From the NCBI GenBank assembly GCA_026874595.1, contig CM049314.1, positions 12,642,729-12,706,728 of the forward strand: a stretch of DNA of 64,000 nucleotides, written 5' to 3'. Below the pieces are notes generated by a model. The model made no database searches, was not told where the DNA came from, and saw only the letters and a list, made by a program, of their open reading frames with translations. Within the stretch, counting starts at the first letter, position 1. Each line of letters starts with the position of its first letter. A program made the translations under genes and the position numbers. Positions 12,985 through 27,500 of the stretch are shown here, piece by piece. This DNA is from Sipunculus nudus (lineage: Eukaryota; Annelida; Sipuncula; Golfingiida; Sipunculidae).

Positions 12985-13515
12985 AGTATTGTGATCTTGA
13001 ACCCTGACCTTTTGAACTCAACATCAATAGGGTTCTTCTCCTATTGGTAGATAAGCCAAATATGACAGATGGAATTTAAGCTTGAAAAGTTTGCCTTAAA
13101 ATGACTCCACGCAAGAAGTGGGTGCTGTGAACCGTTGACCTCACAATCAACAGGTCTTTTCCCCTGTTGGCAGAGAAGCGATATGTCAATGCTGGAAGGT
13201 TTGGAATGAAAAGTCTAACTTGGAATGTGTCCGTAACCTTTTAAAAGAAGTGGATCCTGTGACCTTGACCTTTGACCTTGTGACCTCAAAAACCATAGGA
13301 TTCTTCTCCTACTTAGTAGGTGAGCCATATGTGAAAGATCAAAGGTTTGGGATGAAAGGTTTGGCTTAAAATGCATGCTCAAGCTTTTCAAAGAAGTGGG
13401 TCCTCCCGGTCCTGTGACCTTGATCTTTGACCTTGTGACCTCAAAGTAGTTAAGGTTCTTCCCCTGTCGGTAGGTGAGCCGTATGCATTTTTAGTTTAGG
13501 ATGAAAATTTTGGCT
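12985..13515 (+). repeat. About 120-bp repeat, four copies, rich in TGACCT
   Basis: Each unit carries CCTTGTGACCTCAA, GGTTCTTCTCCTATTGGTAG, GAGCCATATGT and AAGGTTTGGGATGAAA. At 13260-13286 four TGACCT hexamers stand in a row. Similar CCTTGACCTTTGACCT repeats are common in molluscan noncoding DNA (general knowledge). It follows the TTAA element directly. Confidence 0.75.
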
Positions 13516-13559
13516 ATACGATTTACTCTTGTGGGGGGGATGCAAACACACCCCGTAAA

Positions 13560-13750
13560 CCCGAGAATATAAGTCGCAGTGACCTATTTTCAGGTTTGCA
13601 AGAAGATCTTTTTAGAACCTCTAAGATTACATAGGGTTCATGGTCCTTCCCCTTACGGTTATGATCTTTGCCCTGCTAACGGACGGACAGCTGGACGGAC
13701 AGACCGAAGGACGACGGACAAAGGGCCATTGCCATATACAGCATGACTGA
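13560..13750 (+). repeat. Isolated unit of the 7.5-8.6 kb repeat family with a GGACGGACAG tail
   Basis: AGTCGCAGTGACCTATTTTCAGG..AGAACCTCTAAGATTACAT matches the array units. It is followed by GGTTATGATCTTTGCC and a GGACGGACAGCTGGACGGACAGACC tract broken into short repeats. Confidence 0.5.
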
Positions 13751-13759
13751 AAGTCAGCT

Positions 13760-15200
13760 GAGCTAAAACCCCGGTTTACCAGGTATATGAGCTAGTAGTA
13801 AATATTTTTAGTTGTAGGTTACATGATATGGTACCAGGAAATATCTGTCTCCTGTGTTTTTGTTGCCGGATGTAACCTTTTGAACTTATGTTTTACATGA
13901 TATTTACGTGCGGTATTGCGTAAAGATCATTGTCAAACCTCCATCTACTGTCACGCCCATCTGGTATAAAGATCCTAGCTTTTCGTTCCTTGTAGTAAAC
14001 CTACATTTTTTTTCATTTTTAGGTCTCTATTTACGTGTCATAGATCTGGCGAACATCATCCTTGGGCATCTTCAATCAGGCCCTTTTTACAAGTTTACAT
14101 GATTGTCTGTTATTGGATAAAAACTTAGAAGTTTTACGTAAACTCACTTCGGGGACAACAGGGGACATACTTGGTTTACCATGGACTTTTTACATATTCT
14201 GTATAGTGCCAGGGATATATATTATATATACCCTTGTCCTAAACTCAAGCCCAGGTAGAAGAGAGATTCTTTAAAAATCTGTGTGATGCTCGGGGCAAAT
14301 TAACAATTAGAATATAAAAAGGACCTAAAGTATTGCCTAGGGAGAATACTATCCTCAGTTCACTAGGATATGATTACAACTTCTGTATCACATAATAGAG
14401 AATCGTAATATTTCTTAACTACTATCCATTAGAAAGCTAAGTGACACCCCAGTCTCCAAATGTCACATAATGCAGCTTATAATTGAAATGCCATATGTAA
14501 ATATTTATCTCTTTCTTTCTGTTTCAAGACATGCGGAATATATATTTGTTTTAATTTAATCAACTTTGAATTTGAAAAAAATGTCAGCAAAGTTGATTTT
14601 TCTTACTATCTAGGTTTTAAATTTTGAATTACCATTTTAGATCAGGAAGTTTTCTCACTAGTCGCCCGTAATAAACCAGATTAACTTTAAAAGTAAGTCA
14701 TTCCCTGATTCATAATCACAACTTAATGATGAAAGTGCGTGAAGTGCGTTAAGAACCGCGGCTGGTTGACGTACACTAAAATATTTTGTAATCAGTGTTC
14801 AGACAACATAGTAATACACAAGCAAAAGCTAAATTTCTAGTTTGAATTTTTAATTTTAATTTCGAATGCATTTTACAGTTCTTGCTGGAATTAATTATGT
14901 AATAAATATATCTACAGTCATATGTTTCCTTGGCCTAGGATATGGGTACATTTATCATTATCAATGATTTTCCTGTCGATATGATGGTAATTTATGATGA
15001 TATTTACATGATTTTAACGGACAACAGTATTAAATGGCGAACAGATGCACAAAAACATTTAAATAGACACGTGGTATTATAATCTGCATAAGGGTTTTGC
15101 GACAACTATATCCTGGTTAATTATCGTTGTATAGCGTCCTTCTTAGCTAATGCCGCCTCCTGATTTGATGAATAATGATTCTCGTGATGTCACTTCCTGT
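13760..15200. other. 3' side of gene A, non-genic
   Basis: AT-rich sequence behind the gene A stop at 15204. No canonical AATAAA was found close to the stop, so the 3' UTR end is unknown. No other gene is seen. Confidence 0.45.
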
Positions 15201-15203
15201 CGC

Positions 15204-18200
15204 TTACAACATGTTGAACCCTGGGACGGTACCCGGAGCGGAAATGAAGGTGTCCCCCAGACTTCTCTCTGCGTCCTTGGAGATCTTCCCCTGTTTGTTA
15301 TTGACTGATATGAACCAGTTCCTGAGCGGCACCTCGTTGGTCTCCGTCCACCGGATGTTATTCTGGATAGTGGCCCGGATGCTGGAGTAGGTGCTCTGCA
15401 TATCTTCATCCGGGAACATCCTCGTGAACGCATCAAACTATGAATAACATCACGATTATTTGTATTGTCCCCAATGCTATTGTTAAACTTAATTTGAAAA
15501 TAGTTTCTCGTTTCGTCTGATAAAATCTCTTTTTTTTTTGGTTTAATAAGTCCCGTCCCGCAGTAAGAACATTTTGTGATCAAATGGGCAATTTTAGGAA
15601 TTGAAGGAATAATTATTACGCGATCTTATAATATTGACACCTGTTATCAATCATTTTTATATATCATTATTAATATATATTTTTTTGTAGCAGTGTTCCC
15701 ATAAATGCCCGGAAGGGTTGTCTGATCTGATACTTAAGAATTTCACAGAAAAAAACAACAAATAATTAGAAAAAGTTATCTTCTCTTAAAGAGTGAAATA
15801 ACTTTTGCATATGCGATTTTACCTTTTCAAGGTCTTGTCTTGTAGAATACGTAGATGTCAAACTTCTTAGGATTTCAGACTTGCTCAGGCTGAAAAAAAG
15901 GTTAATTCACACTGGGCTGCAGTAATTAATGTCCAACGACTGGCATTGCTTGTCACGTGCAACAATAAACTTTCATTACAAAAATGAATTACACAAAGGC
16001 GTATGATTACATTACGATGAAAATAGAAATGGTATATAAATTGTTACCCACTGTTCAGGCCAGTTATTCCACCTGGACGTCAAGAAATCCCAGACAAGGG
16101 GGGTACCCACTGGATTTCGGGCGATGCTCCAGATGACAACATTCCCGGAGATGTCGTGTTCATTAGCAATCATGTTAAGGTACCTGTTAAAATTATTGTT
16201 GCATCTTAAATTAAATTTTAATATTTAACCAGATGTTTTTAACCGCCAAACGATCCCCTGTAGCCTCTGGCTGATGGGATATATTAAACTCTCAACTGTT
16301 AACCCCCATTATAAACCGTGAACCCCTATGATAAACCGTGAACCCCTTAATTAGCTGGCAACCCGTATAATAAACCGCGAACCCCAATAATAAACTGTAA
16401 TACTCCTATAATAAACTATAAACCCCTAAAATAACATGGCGACCCCTAAATTAACCGTCAACCCCCATAATAAAGTATCATCCCTAAAAATAGATTGTCA
16501 ACCCCTAAATAAACTGTCAAACCCTATAATAAGCTACCAAACCCAATATTAGGCTGCCAACCCTTATGAAAATCTGTCAACACCCTATGAGAAACTGTAA
16601 CCCCTATAATTAACTGTCAACCCCTAAATAGACTGTCAATCCCTATATAATAAACTTTTAAACCCTATAATGAAATGTCAACCCCTACACTAAACTACCA
16701 AGTCCCATATAAAACTGTCAACCCCTATAATAAACTGTCAATCCCTTTTATGCACGTCTAGACGCCACTATCTACAGTGCTGACCTAAGAGATTGTGATT
16801 TTACCTTGGTGTCCTTAGTATGTATACTTAGGCCTAACGCCTTTCAATATAATGAGACTTGTCGTTCAATGCATGGATATTAAAATGGAAACGCCTCCAG
16901 AGAAAGAAAGTGCGAGAAAATCACGTTTGCAGGTGCGTTGTCTTTAAAATCTACATCAAACAGTGCCATTACAGGAAACTGTCAAGACATATTCTGACAT
17001 GAACCAATTCCCAACAGAACTACAACCAGCATCAAATAAAATATCTGGGTTCCCTAAACCTACGTTCTAACGCTAACATCGATACATGATACGGCATATT
17101 AATAACAACAATTTATAGAAACAATCATCTGGTTATACTATCCTTTACTCAAATAAATAATAAATAAGTCAAAATTTCTCTGGTGACATATAGCTCAACA
17201 CACACACTAAGCTGTGTCCATGTGCGCGTGTATACATATATACCTGTTTAAAAAATCATACACATTCTTTAGTAAATGTGCCGTTTCAACTTGTCCGTCA
17301 ACGCATGTATGTATATTGAGTGAAAATTGACACATGAGCGATTTTAGGCATAGGGTCTGTATAAGCCCTGGGATTCGGGGTTAAATGATGTCATTCTACC
17401 ATCTTTTTGAGGAGGAGCTGCTGAATCCACATTGCCAATAACCTGTCTGTCGGTTTGTCTGCCATATATGCATATCGCGCAGATGTAAACAACTTAACGC
17501 AGCAAAGTGACACATATACAGATATCTTCTTGAGAATAAACATTGCAAATATATTGTCTGCTGTACAAACCGCCTGAGAATCCATGGCATCCTGGAACAC
17601 GTCATCGCTTCCAGCAGAACAATCTTTTCATTGGCGATAAATCCGTCGTATTTCCTCTCGTACATCTTGTAGGCGAAGTCCCACTCCGCGCTACCGCCAG
17701 ACTTGATCCCCTCACAGTACACCGTTGACCGCAGGTTAGGAGAAGTACTTTAAAAGAGATAATGAACAGTTAAACATGCGTTTTATTTGATATATGCATT
17801 ACTATTGTAAAAAATGAAAATTACCTTTAAACACAAACATAGCTGAAATAATAACCATAATTATTAAAGCAACTGAATTAGTATTGTCATACGGTTTATC
17901 TCCCCGCGAGTACTTCTCAAATAATAAAAATGACAGAACTATAGTAGGGTTGTATAAATATATATATGACCTCGACACAGATCAATAAATAGCTGCAACG
18001 GTGTTATACTGTAACTGATCCAAAATTTAAATGAATAAAATTATTTTTAAAATACATTTAGAGATATTTTAAATATTCACATTGTACCCCACACTTGATA
18101 AAATCTTAATATTTCTGACAACGCTTATATTAATGTGGAGTAAGCAGCCTTTAGTTCAAATCATTATTACCCTTCACGGGATACCAAGGTTTGTGCTTAT

Positions 18201-18478
18201 ATCGCTTAGAATACTTGTGGAAAATACGATATCAATGTACAAAGAATGAAACATATATATTATTGGGAATTAACATGTTCAAGATTTCAGACACAAACAA
18301 TTATACAGCTACCCGTTCGAATGTAATATTTCTAAGCCCGCGTACGTTAAAGGGAAATTTTATAAGTTTGACAATGTGAATTAACAGGGCACAGTCAGTG
18401 CGCAATGTACAAAAATGCCAGCACACTTCCTTTAATTATGCATTTCTTCGATAAATAGTGTATAAATTATGTAAAATC

Positions 18479-18532
<54 letters not shown>

Positions 18533-21500
18533 TATGTATTACACGTACGGGTTCACGTTCTCGTTGTCCATGAACTGTCGGTACTGACGGCGGGCCTCAC
18601 TCAAACATGGCTCGTAACCACGTGAGCATGCGATGGAAATGATGAGTGCGCGCAGATACCTGGAGCGTTAAACAAAGTACTTTATGTCAATGTATTAAAA
18701 AAAACTTTCTTTATGTACTTTTAATACTTACCGTCATTGTCATGAGAAGTGCAGGTTTTATATAGGTATCAAATCCCCGTCTCATGCACTGGGGGAACCA
18801 CTCTATTCATAACTCCGGTAGAAATACACACAACTACAGTCTGATGATACTTTTCTAACCTACATATTTCTACATACCTCCGAGTATATAATTACCGAAC
18901 TCGAATGTTCCCTTTGCGATATATTGTCCCTTTGGGTACGGTGAGCGGCCATCTTTACGGTAACCTTGGATTCTGGATAAAAATTCAGAATCCATATAAT
19001 TTTGAACTAGACATCATTAAAAGGCAAGTGAGCCCACTAGTCTAAGTGGTATACTTAGAAAGCTATGTTTATGATCCTCTGTTTTTATTGGTTTACACAT
19101 TTCAAACAGTTACAAAATGTGGTAAGTGCCTTACCTTACCACACAGGAAGTGAATATTGATTGTAAACACTTAAGATATACATCCATACTTTCATCTGTG
19201 GAAGTAGAAATGTGCAAACCCTATACCTATTAGATATATTTAATAAAAAAAAAAAAACAAATGATTAACTTGCAATGTCGTCCAGAAATTCAAACCTATC
19301 CTTTCACCCTTCCATGGGAACATTTTGTACTGCAGTCCGTGTTATTGTTTAATTTGGATATGATAAACCTGTGTCTTCGTAATGGTTATAAACAACCAAC
19401 AGTTGTACCACGTCCTAGTCCAAGTCCGAGATTTGTCATTTAGAACTCGAGTCCAAGTCCGAATCCAGGCCCAATACAAATTTATTATTATTAAAAGATA
19501 TATAAAAAGGATATTTGAAAAAAACATGCAACGTTTTTTGTTTGTTTACAAGAGCCCTTTACTTGAATGTTTAACTAGAATACGGGTAGTCGACAAGTGA
19601 CTACGTGTATCCGCCTAAATCAGAGTGGAACAGGTGAAGTGAGGCATGGATTGAGTGGCAAGGGGAAATAGAGTGAAGTGTTGCATATTAGCATGGATGT
19701 CTGCAGCCAAATTGTGTATGTAGGTTGCCCCCCTACCACAAAATCCAGAAAGCCGTCCAAGTTGTATACATATGCAAAATTTAAGGCAGATAAGTCAAAC
19801 CACTACATGTATATGAGTGATTTTAGCCCGTGGCAGACAAACAGATGGACGCTGAGCAAAAATGGTTGCAGGTGACGCTACCAGTTTTGTGTCTGATAAA
19901 GAGCTATGTGAGAACTATACACATGCAAAACTTTGGCCCAATCGGTCAAACGGTTTCCAAGATATGAGCTTGAATGTCTGCTGCATAAACTAGAATGCAA
20001 GTGGTGCCACCTGTCATAAAATCAAGAGAGCTGTCGGGGATGTATAAACCTGCAAAATTTTAGCCAGATATGTCAAACCACTGCCGAGATATGAGTGATT
20101 TTATCCCATGGCAGACAAACAGACAGGAGCTGTGCAAAAATGGCTGCAGGTGGCGCCACCATTTTTGTGTATGATAAAGAGCTATGTGAGATCTATACAC
20201 ATGCAAAATTTTGGCCCCATCGGTCAAACGGTTCCCGAGATATGAGCTTGGATGTCTGCAGCGTAAACGTGAATGTAGGTGGCGCCACCTGTCATAAAAT
20301 CAGAAAAGCTATCCAGGATGTATATGCATGCCGAATTTCAGGTGAATTAGTCAAGTCACTGCAGAGATATGAGTGATTTTAACCCAATGCAGACAAACAG
20401 ATGGACACTGTAAACATGGTTGCAGGTGGCGCCACCATTTTTGTGTATGTTATAAAGCTCTCCAAGGGCTACATTTGTGCAAAAAAAATTCCCTGATCGG
20501 TCAAACGGTTCCCAAGATATGAGCTTGGATGTCTGCAGCGTAAACGTGAATGTAGGTGGCGCCACCTGTCATAAAATCAGATAAGCTATCCAGGATGTAT
20601 ACGCATGCTGAATTTCAGGTGAATTAGTCAAGTTACTGCAGAGATATGAGTGATTTTAACCCAAGGCAGACAAACAGATGGACACTGTGCAAACATGGTT
20701 GCAGGTGGCGCCACCATTTTTGTGTATGTTATAAAGCTCTCCAAGGGCTACATTTGTGCAAAAAAAATTCCCTGGTCGGTCAAACGGTTCCCGAGATATG
20801 AGCTTGGATGTCTGTAGCGTAAACGTGAATGTAGGTGGCGCCACCTGTCATAAAATCAGATAAGCTATCCAGGATGTATACGCATGCTGAATTTCAGGTG
20901 AATTAGTCAAGTTACTGCAGAGATATGAGTGATTTTAACCCAAGGCAGACAAACAGATGGACACTGTGCAAACATGGTTGCAGGTGGCGCCACCATTTTT
21001 GGTGTATGTAATAAAGCTCTCCAAGGGCTACATTTGTGGAAAAAAATTTCCCTGATCGGTCAAATGGTTCCTGAGATATGAGCTTGGATGTCTGCAGCGT
21101 AAACGTGAATGTAGGTGGCGCCACCAGTCATAATATCAGATAAGCTATCCAGGATGTATACGCATGCCGAATTTCAGGTGAATTAGTCAAGTCACTGCAG
21201 AGATATGAGTGATTTTAACCCAAGGCAGACGAACAGATGGACACTGTGCAAACATGATTGCAGGTGGCGCCACCATTTTTTATGTCAGTTATAAAGCTCT
21301 ACAAGGGCTACATTTGTGCAAAAAAAATTCCCTGGTCGGTCAAACGGTTCCCGAGATATGAGCTTGGATGTCTGTAGCGTAAACGTGAATGTAGGTGGCG
21401 CCACCTGTCATAAAATCAGATAAGCTATCCAGGATGTATACGCATGCTGAATTTCAGGTGAATTAGTCAAGTTACTGCAGAGATATGAGTGATTTTAACC

Positions 21501-24500
21501 CAAGGCAGACAAACAGATGGACACTGTGCAAACATGGTTGCAGGTGGCGCCACCATTTTTGGTGTATGTAATAAAGCTCTCCAAGGGCTACATTTGTGGA
21601 AAAAAATTTCCCTGATCGGTCAAATGGTTCCTGAGATATGAGCTTGGATGTCTGCAGCGTAAACGTGAATGTAGGTGGCGCCACCAGTCATAATATCAGA
21701 TAAGCTATCCAGGATGTATACGCATGCCGAATTTCAGGTGAATTAGTCAAGTCACTGCAGAGATATGAGTGATTTTAACCCAAGGCAGACGAACAGATGG
21801 ACACTGTGCAAACATGATTGCAGGTGGCGCCACCATTTTTTATTTCAGTTATAAAGCTCTACAAGGGCTACATTTGTGCAAAAAAATTTTCCTGATCGGT
21901 CAAACGGTTCCCGAGATATGTGGGTTTATGTGTGGAAACAGACGCACAAACGGACGCAGAGCGCAGAGGAAAGGTCAGAGGTCAAAACAAAATCGGGGCG
22001 CAGCAGTTCACATGTGACCCGAACATAATCCCGGGTTTCGTTAAATTCCGCCCAGCGGTTACGGAGTTCTCCGGACACCTACGCGGCGGCGGCGGCGGCG
22101 GCGGCGGTGGGCTGAAAACATAGTATCCGCAAAACTCTGTTTTGGCGGATACAATTACGTTAAGCCCCTGATGCAGAGCATTTGGTATGTATAGTCTTAT
22201 TTTCTTATAATATTCTATTAGTAATTCACCCAGGTGCACAACCTTTATATGCTGTTTGACAGAGTTTATTTTCTTTTAAACCCGATATGGACTCGGGCTG
22301 ATAACCCCCGAATCACAGTACAAGTCCGAGTCCAGGAACCTCGAATCCAAGTCAGAGTCCTTAAATAAGTGGACTCGAGTCCAGACTCGAGTCAAAGTTC
22401 GGACCCTAGTCCTGCATGACTTTACAGTCCCCATAACATTAATAGGTGACCCTGTAGACCTCCAGATTCATTCATTTGCTCGGTTTATGTCAGCAACTGC
22501 ATTTCAGTAAGTTATGCTGTTAATGATTCAGAGGTAAACTACCGAATTACTTTATTGAAAACCAGAAATAAATCCCTCTTAAGGGGAGAATGCATTAGTC
22601 AGTGTAAATCCGGGCGACAGAGGTTGTATCACACATGACCTTATTTATGGTACAAGCCTATGTGTTGATTCATTGAAGACGTCATGAATGACTTGGCGAT
22701 TTGTTCCGTGATTTGGAGGACATTCGGTGGTGCAAGGTCATATCTCTGGTATCCTAAGCTTACGAATAATACGTCAAGTATCAGTGTGTACCTCCCAGCT
22801 GGTATGCTAAGGTTCCTTAACTCATCATCCCTGGTTATATGAACCAGATCATATAAATTGGAAAATCTGAATTAACAAGGCAATAACAGGTAAGAGGAAC
22901 TGAGAATATGAACAATAGAACAACACACATTTCTCAAAAAGAATCCCTCTATCTAACTCCAGAGTAATATTATACGAGTGAGGATAATCAACTCTCCCCT
23001 CATAGGTAGGACAGTATACAGAACACAATGAACATCCATGTTTCGAAGTGTTTAATTGAACAGCACGGATGGCATCAAGACGAACAAAGGAAACAGGTTT
23101 CTTCGTTCAAGCAAGATTGGTATTTTCCTCAAAACACATTTGGTAATTCCTTCATCGTCGAACTTGAAACGAAGTCACTGAGCTCTGGAACAATTCAGTG
23201 ACCAGGAACTGTAGACCGGATGGCCTTCGAGTGAACGTCACCATTTATTCTGGACGGAAAGAACACTACGTCCTGAGGTAAATGCGGAAGATCTTTGCAC
23301 CTAGGATGACGGTATATGTGGACACAGGCTAGGGTCCACACTGTATACACCTGTAGTGTGTCATTCGTCATTCATGGCATAACAGCTAGGTTCCATCTAC
23401 TTATAACTTTCCTAAATGTTGATGATATTCCTGATATTCCCCACGTTTGATGTCGTTTTGTGTTGCTATTTGATTAAATATTATCCCACATAATAAATGA
23501 CCCAACTGGTAATAATTCTTAGAGTGTGGAAAGGCCGAAGTCTGCTAAGGACGGGGATTGAGTGTCTTCTTATGTGCTAATGGCGTATGGCGGTAAAGTA
23601 GATGAGTTTTGAGTGTTTCTACCCCTCAAACTCTAAATTGACAAACATACAAATAACAAACTAACAAACTTATTTTTCTTACACGAGCTTGAAGTCATAA
23701 CACCTCTGAATATCATGTTGATTTTGGTTTATTACGAACAGCTCTTCCAAATAAAGATAAAACGGAGTGGTCATATAACTAGGTTCGTGAACGGAGGCAA
23801 CATATGTTAGTTTGATTTTTACAATAATAAAAGGATAAGCTGTTGTCCATCCTTTCCTATAAAACAAAATAAAAACAACCAACTTACTTTTCATGATGTT
23901 CGTCTTCGTTCGAGTCGTCCCAGGTAACATACCCGTAAACATTAGTGACGGCTCTGTCCAGCAGGTAGCGCTACAGAAATACATAAACATGTATGCTCTT
24001 TAGTTAAGACAATGGTTACAATTAATAATTATTATGTCTAAAGTTGCATAAAAAAAAGAAAAAAAAAGACAAATATAAGATATAAAAAAGACAGAAACGA
24101 TAAAAAATGCTAAGGCACCTGTATCAGGTGTATCAAATAATACAAGCTCATTCCAGTGTAATCAATAATATCCTATGCCACCTATTTTTATAAAAGAGGA
24201 TAATTATTAATCCATTTATCTATTTATCATCATTGGCTTGATTACGGTATTATTGCAGCAGACATAATACCAACCCAAATACCGTTCTAGTTTTGGTTTA
24301 TTGTTAAATGAAAATATCGTGGATATAAGGTTGAGTTCTTTGGAGGTTATAGAGGCTCGACCAATTTCATTTGCAAAGCCTCCTCGTTTTATTCGTAAAC
24401 ATACATTAGTGCGGAACAGAACGCTAATGGGAGGGGGGTGCTGGGGAGAGGGGGCGTCAGCGTCTAGTTCAGGATAACTAGACTGTGCATGGCCGACACG

Positions 24501-27500
24501 GTCGTGACACCTGGTGGTCATGTATCTAACCAAATGATACACTAACACGGTTTACCTGAGCAGGAAATGTTGTTATGTAAATAAAATTGACTTTTTTTCA
24601 CCTGCCAAATACCGTAAGTCTCCGTATTGAAGAACATTCTGTCATAGAACTCAATCCTGCGGTCAAAGGCGAACCAGGGCAGGTACTCCAGCTCATTTAT
24701 CAAGTACTCCGTCGTCCTCATTGCCTGCACCTCTGTCCTTCTATTGATCCTAGAATATTAAGAGTTGCAGTCTCAATATCAGACCCAACAGGTTAACTAG
24801 ACATTTCATACTCTTTATCTATTAATAAATTTAAATCAAGGTATGCGAAAACAAAAATTATGATAACGGTTAACAATAACTTCAAACGTACCAGTACCAA
24901 TATTCGACATGTGCTGAATGTGCTTGGTATATTAGAGTATATTATTCTGGATAAATATCTCGGAAATCGACATTGACTTGGTGCATATATCAGTGGCGGA
25001 TATAGGATATAATAAATCAGGTAGCTCAACACCCTAGCACAAGTAATCAAGTGTCTTGGGGCTGATGGTAGACTTTATAGGCAAATCTAGCATGCAGAGG
25101 AATAGGGAGGTATAGTAAAAAAAATTACACCAGACGCAAAATCTGTTGCTGCTTACAGGAGTAAAGCGGTATAGTTTTATTTACCAGGTTGTTTCCTAGA
25201 TTGTTTCGTTCTGCGACCAGTCTAAATCCGCCCCTGGATGTACATACACCAGATACAGAGATGTGTTGGTGCATTGATGATTCTATAAACAGCCCGTTTC
25301 TATTCGAATAATGTACTCCCCTTAAGATGTCGTTCACTATTAATATCGAGCTTGAACGTTCCCAAAGATTCGCTTGCTATGTATCTGTATCCTCTAAGTT
25401 TGATGTGGTTAGCAAAGTTATGTATAAATATAGAAGGAATCGTCATGCCGACGTGTTGCCACTGTTCTCACCATCTAATTACTCTACCGCGCTAGTTTAG
25501 AGAGTTATTAATATCTGCTATATGTAGTATATGTATAAGACATAGAGGGGCAATGGGGTAAAAACACTTTGCATTATTACCTTGCTAAATTCAAGGCGTC
25601 ATCAACGAATTCAGCTCTGTTGTACTCGTTAAAAAACTGTAAAAAAATACAACTTAGATAGAAAAACATTAAAATCTTACATTATTAATACAACATCGTG
25701 TATAATAAAAGCAACTCAACACATATTTTAACAAGTTGGAGATAACACATTTCAGCATCCGAAATTGACACCATTTCATCTCTGACAGTATGGTACCCGG
25801 TGCCAATCCAGCCCCAGGAGAGGACAGAGACCCCATACCCCCCCCCCCCCTTAATTAGGATAACGCACGGAAGAAATTTTTATATAATAATACATTTGTA
25901 TTTTGATTTAAACACCTAAACCATAACCATGGTTGTTTTTGTGATAAGGACTTCACGGGAATAAGTAGCATTTTGTAAACGTTCGCAATGTGAAATGTTC
26001 ACAGGTGTTTCTTTGAAATGTAACACATTTGGATTTAAAGTTTTAGAGGTTAGTCAAGTAGTCTGCCCTCTGGTATAAGGGTGCTGTGCAGGTACTTACC
26101 TTGTGGTTACTGTTAAGTCTCGCAACCATTTTGTCCCAAAGCTGGTCTTCATAGTTCACACGGAAGAACCCCTGATGTCGGTAGTTACCAAGTAAAAAGT
26201 TGACATCGGTCGTGTCAAACTCTGAGGGCAATATATTGTTCATAATAAAAAGGAATCATGCAATTTCCCAATGAACTCCTTGCTCATAGATTAATTTAAT
26301 TTAAGTTGATTATGAAGCTATATTATGACCTCCAGATGTCATTCCGAGATCTCGAGGTAAATTGATTTAGCTGATCTGCATTTATTTATTATTGATGTTA
26401 TGATCTGTTGAAACACATTTGTGAAGAAACCTTGAATAATGGATGGAATGGCTTTCAGCGTGCTTAAAATCATATTTTTGACCATTGTCCTTAGAAAATA
26501 AGTTACAGCGAGCAACCAGCTACTATGGCTCAGGGGTAGAGCGCAGGACTCAAAGCCGGGAGATTGCGAGTTCGAATCTCAGCCGTAGCGGTGAGATTTT
26601 TCACGGTCGGGTCCCACCCAGGGTGAGCGCTCTGCAGACTCAATGGGGAGACTTTGTCTATCAGTCGTGTTTCACTCACAAACGAGTGCGCCTTTCGGGG
26701 GTTTCTCGGTGTTATGACTCAGTAATGGGGATGACACACACCCAGGGCCCGCAGGAGTGGTATACCGAACCTGGTTGACACCAGTAAAAATCGGATAAAA
26801 GCCCCTGTCACGCAGTCCGAAACCGGAATGGTACTCTTCAGATTTACATACATTAGTTAAGCGAAGCATTAAAAATGAAGGCGGTTACCTCCACCAAAAA
26901 AAGTTACAGCGAGCAATCAGATTTTACCAGGAACTCTCTAGATGATACGTTTGAAGATTTTCTACGTCAAACCGCTCTAATCTATAGGGTAATGATCATG
27001 TTCTTTCACATAACTTACAGAATATAGTTCACAGGGACCTTAATTAGGGTCTTTCAACATATTTAAACTTACATGAAATATACACAGAGTTATTATAATT
27101 AATCAAGGCATTCTTCATGCCTCCGGTGGTTGCGTTTCGTAGTGTCTAGAGGTGGAGGACACCGGAGAACCCAAAAATAACCACCGGCCTTGGACGGGCA
27201 ACTACAATCCTCTCTCACAGCACCGTCGGAGATTTAGCCCGGGGCGCCAGCGGAGAGCGCCGAGCAGTTTCCCCGCGAGTGTCCAGGGGATCCGAGAAGG
27301 TTTTACAGGGAACTCCCTGGATAGGCCCTGTTAACGGACGACCAGATTGTCGGACAGACAGATGATGGACAAAGAGTGGTCGCTATTGTTTATATGACTT
27401 TAAGTCACCATAGCTAAAATTTCCTCCCACTAAGTCAGCCACGGTAGGACATTGCTAGGTTATTATATGACAGTTGGGTATGGTTTCTGAAATACCTAGA

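Noticed and set aside
19680-22000. CRISPR array or repeated short genes ([14 protein letters not shown] frames)
   Set aside because: Unit about 279 bp with no repeat/spacer pattern; the frames are the same repeat read several times and the host is an animal genome.
22083-22239. Gly- or Pro-rich protein
   Set aside because: Translation of a (CGG)n run; not supported by splice sites or similarity.
26519-26590. A genuine tRNA gene
   Set aside because: A and B boxes are present, but the sequence continues into a SINE body with target duplications, and a second copy exists; no proper acceptor stem.
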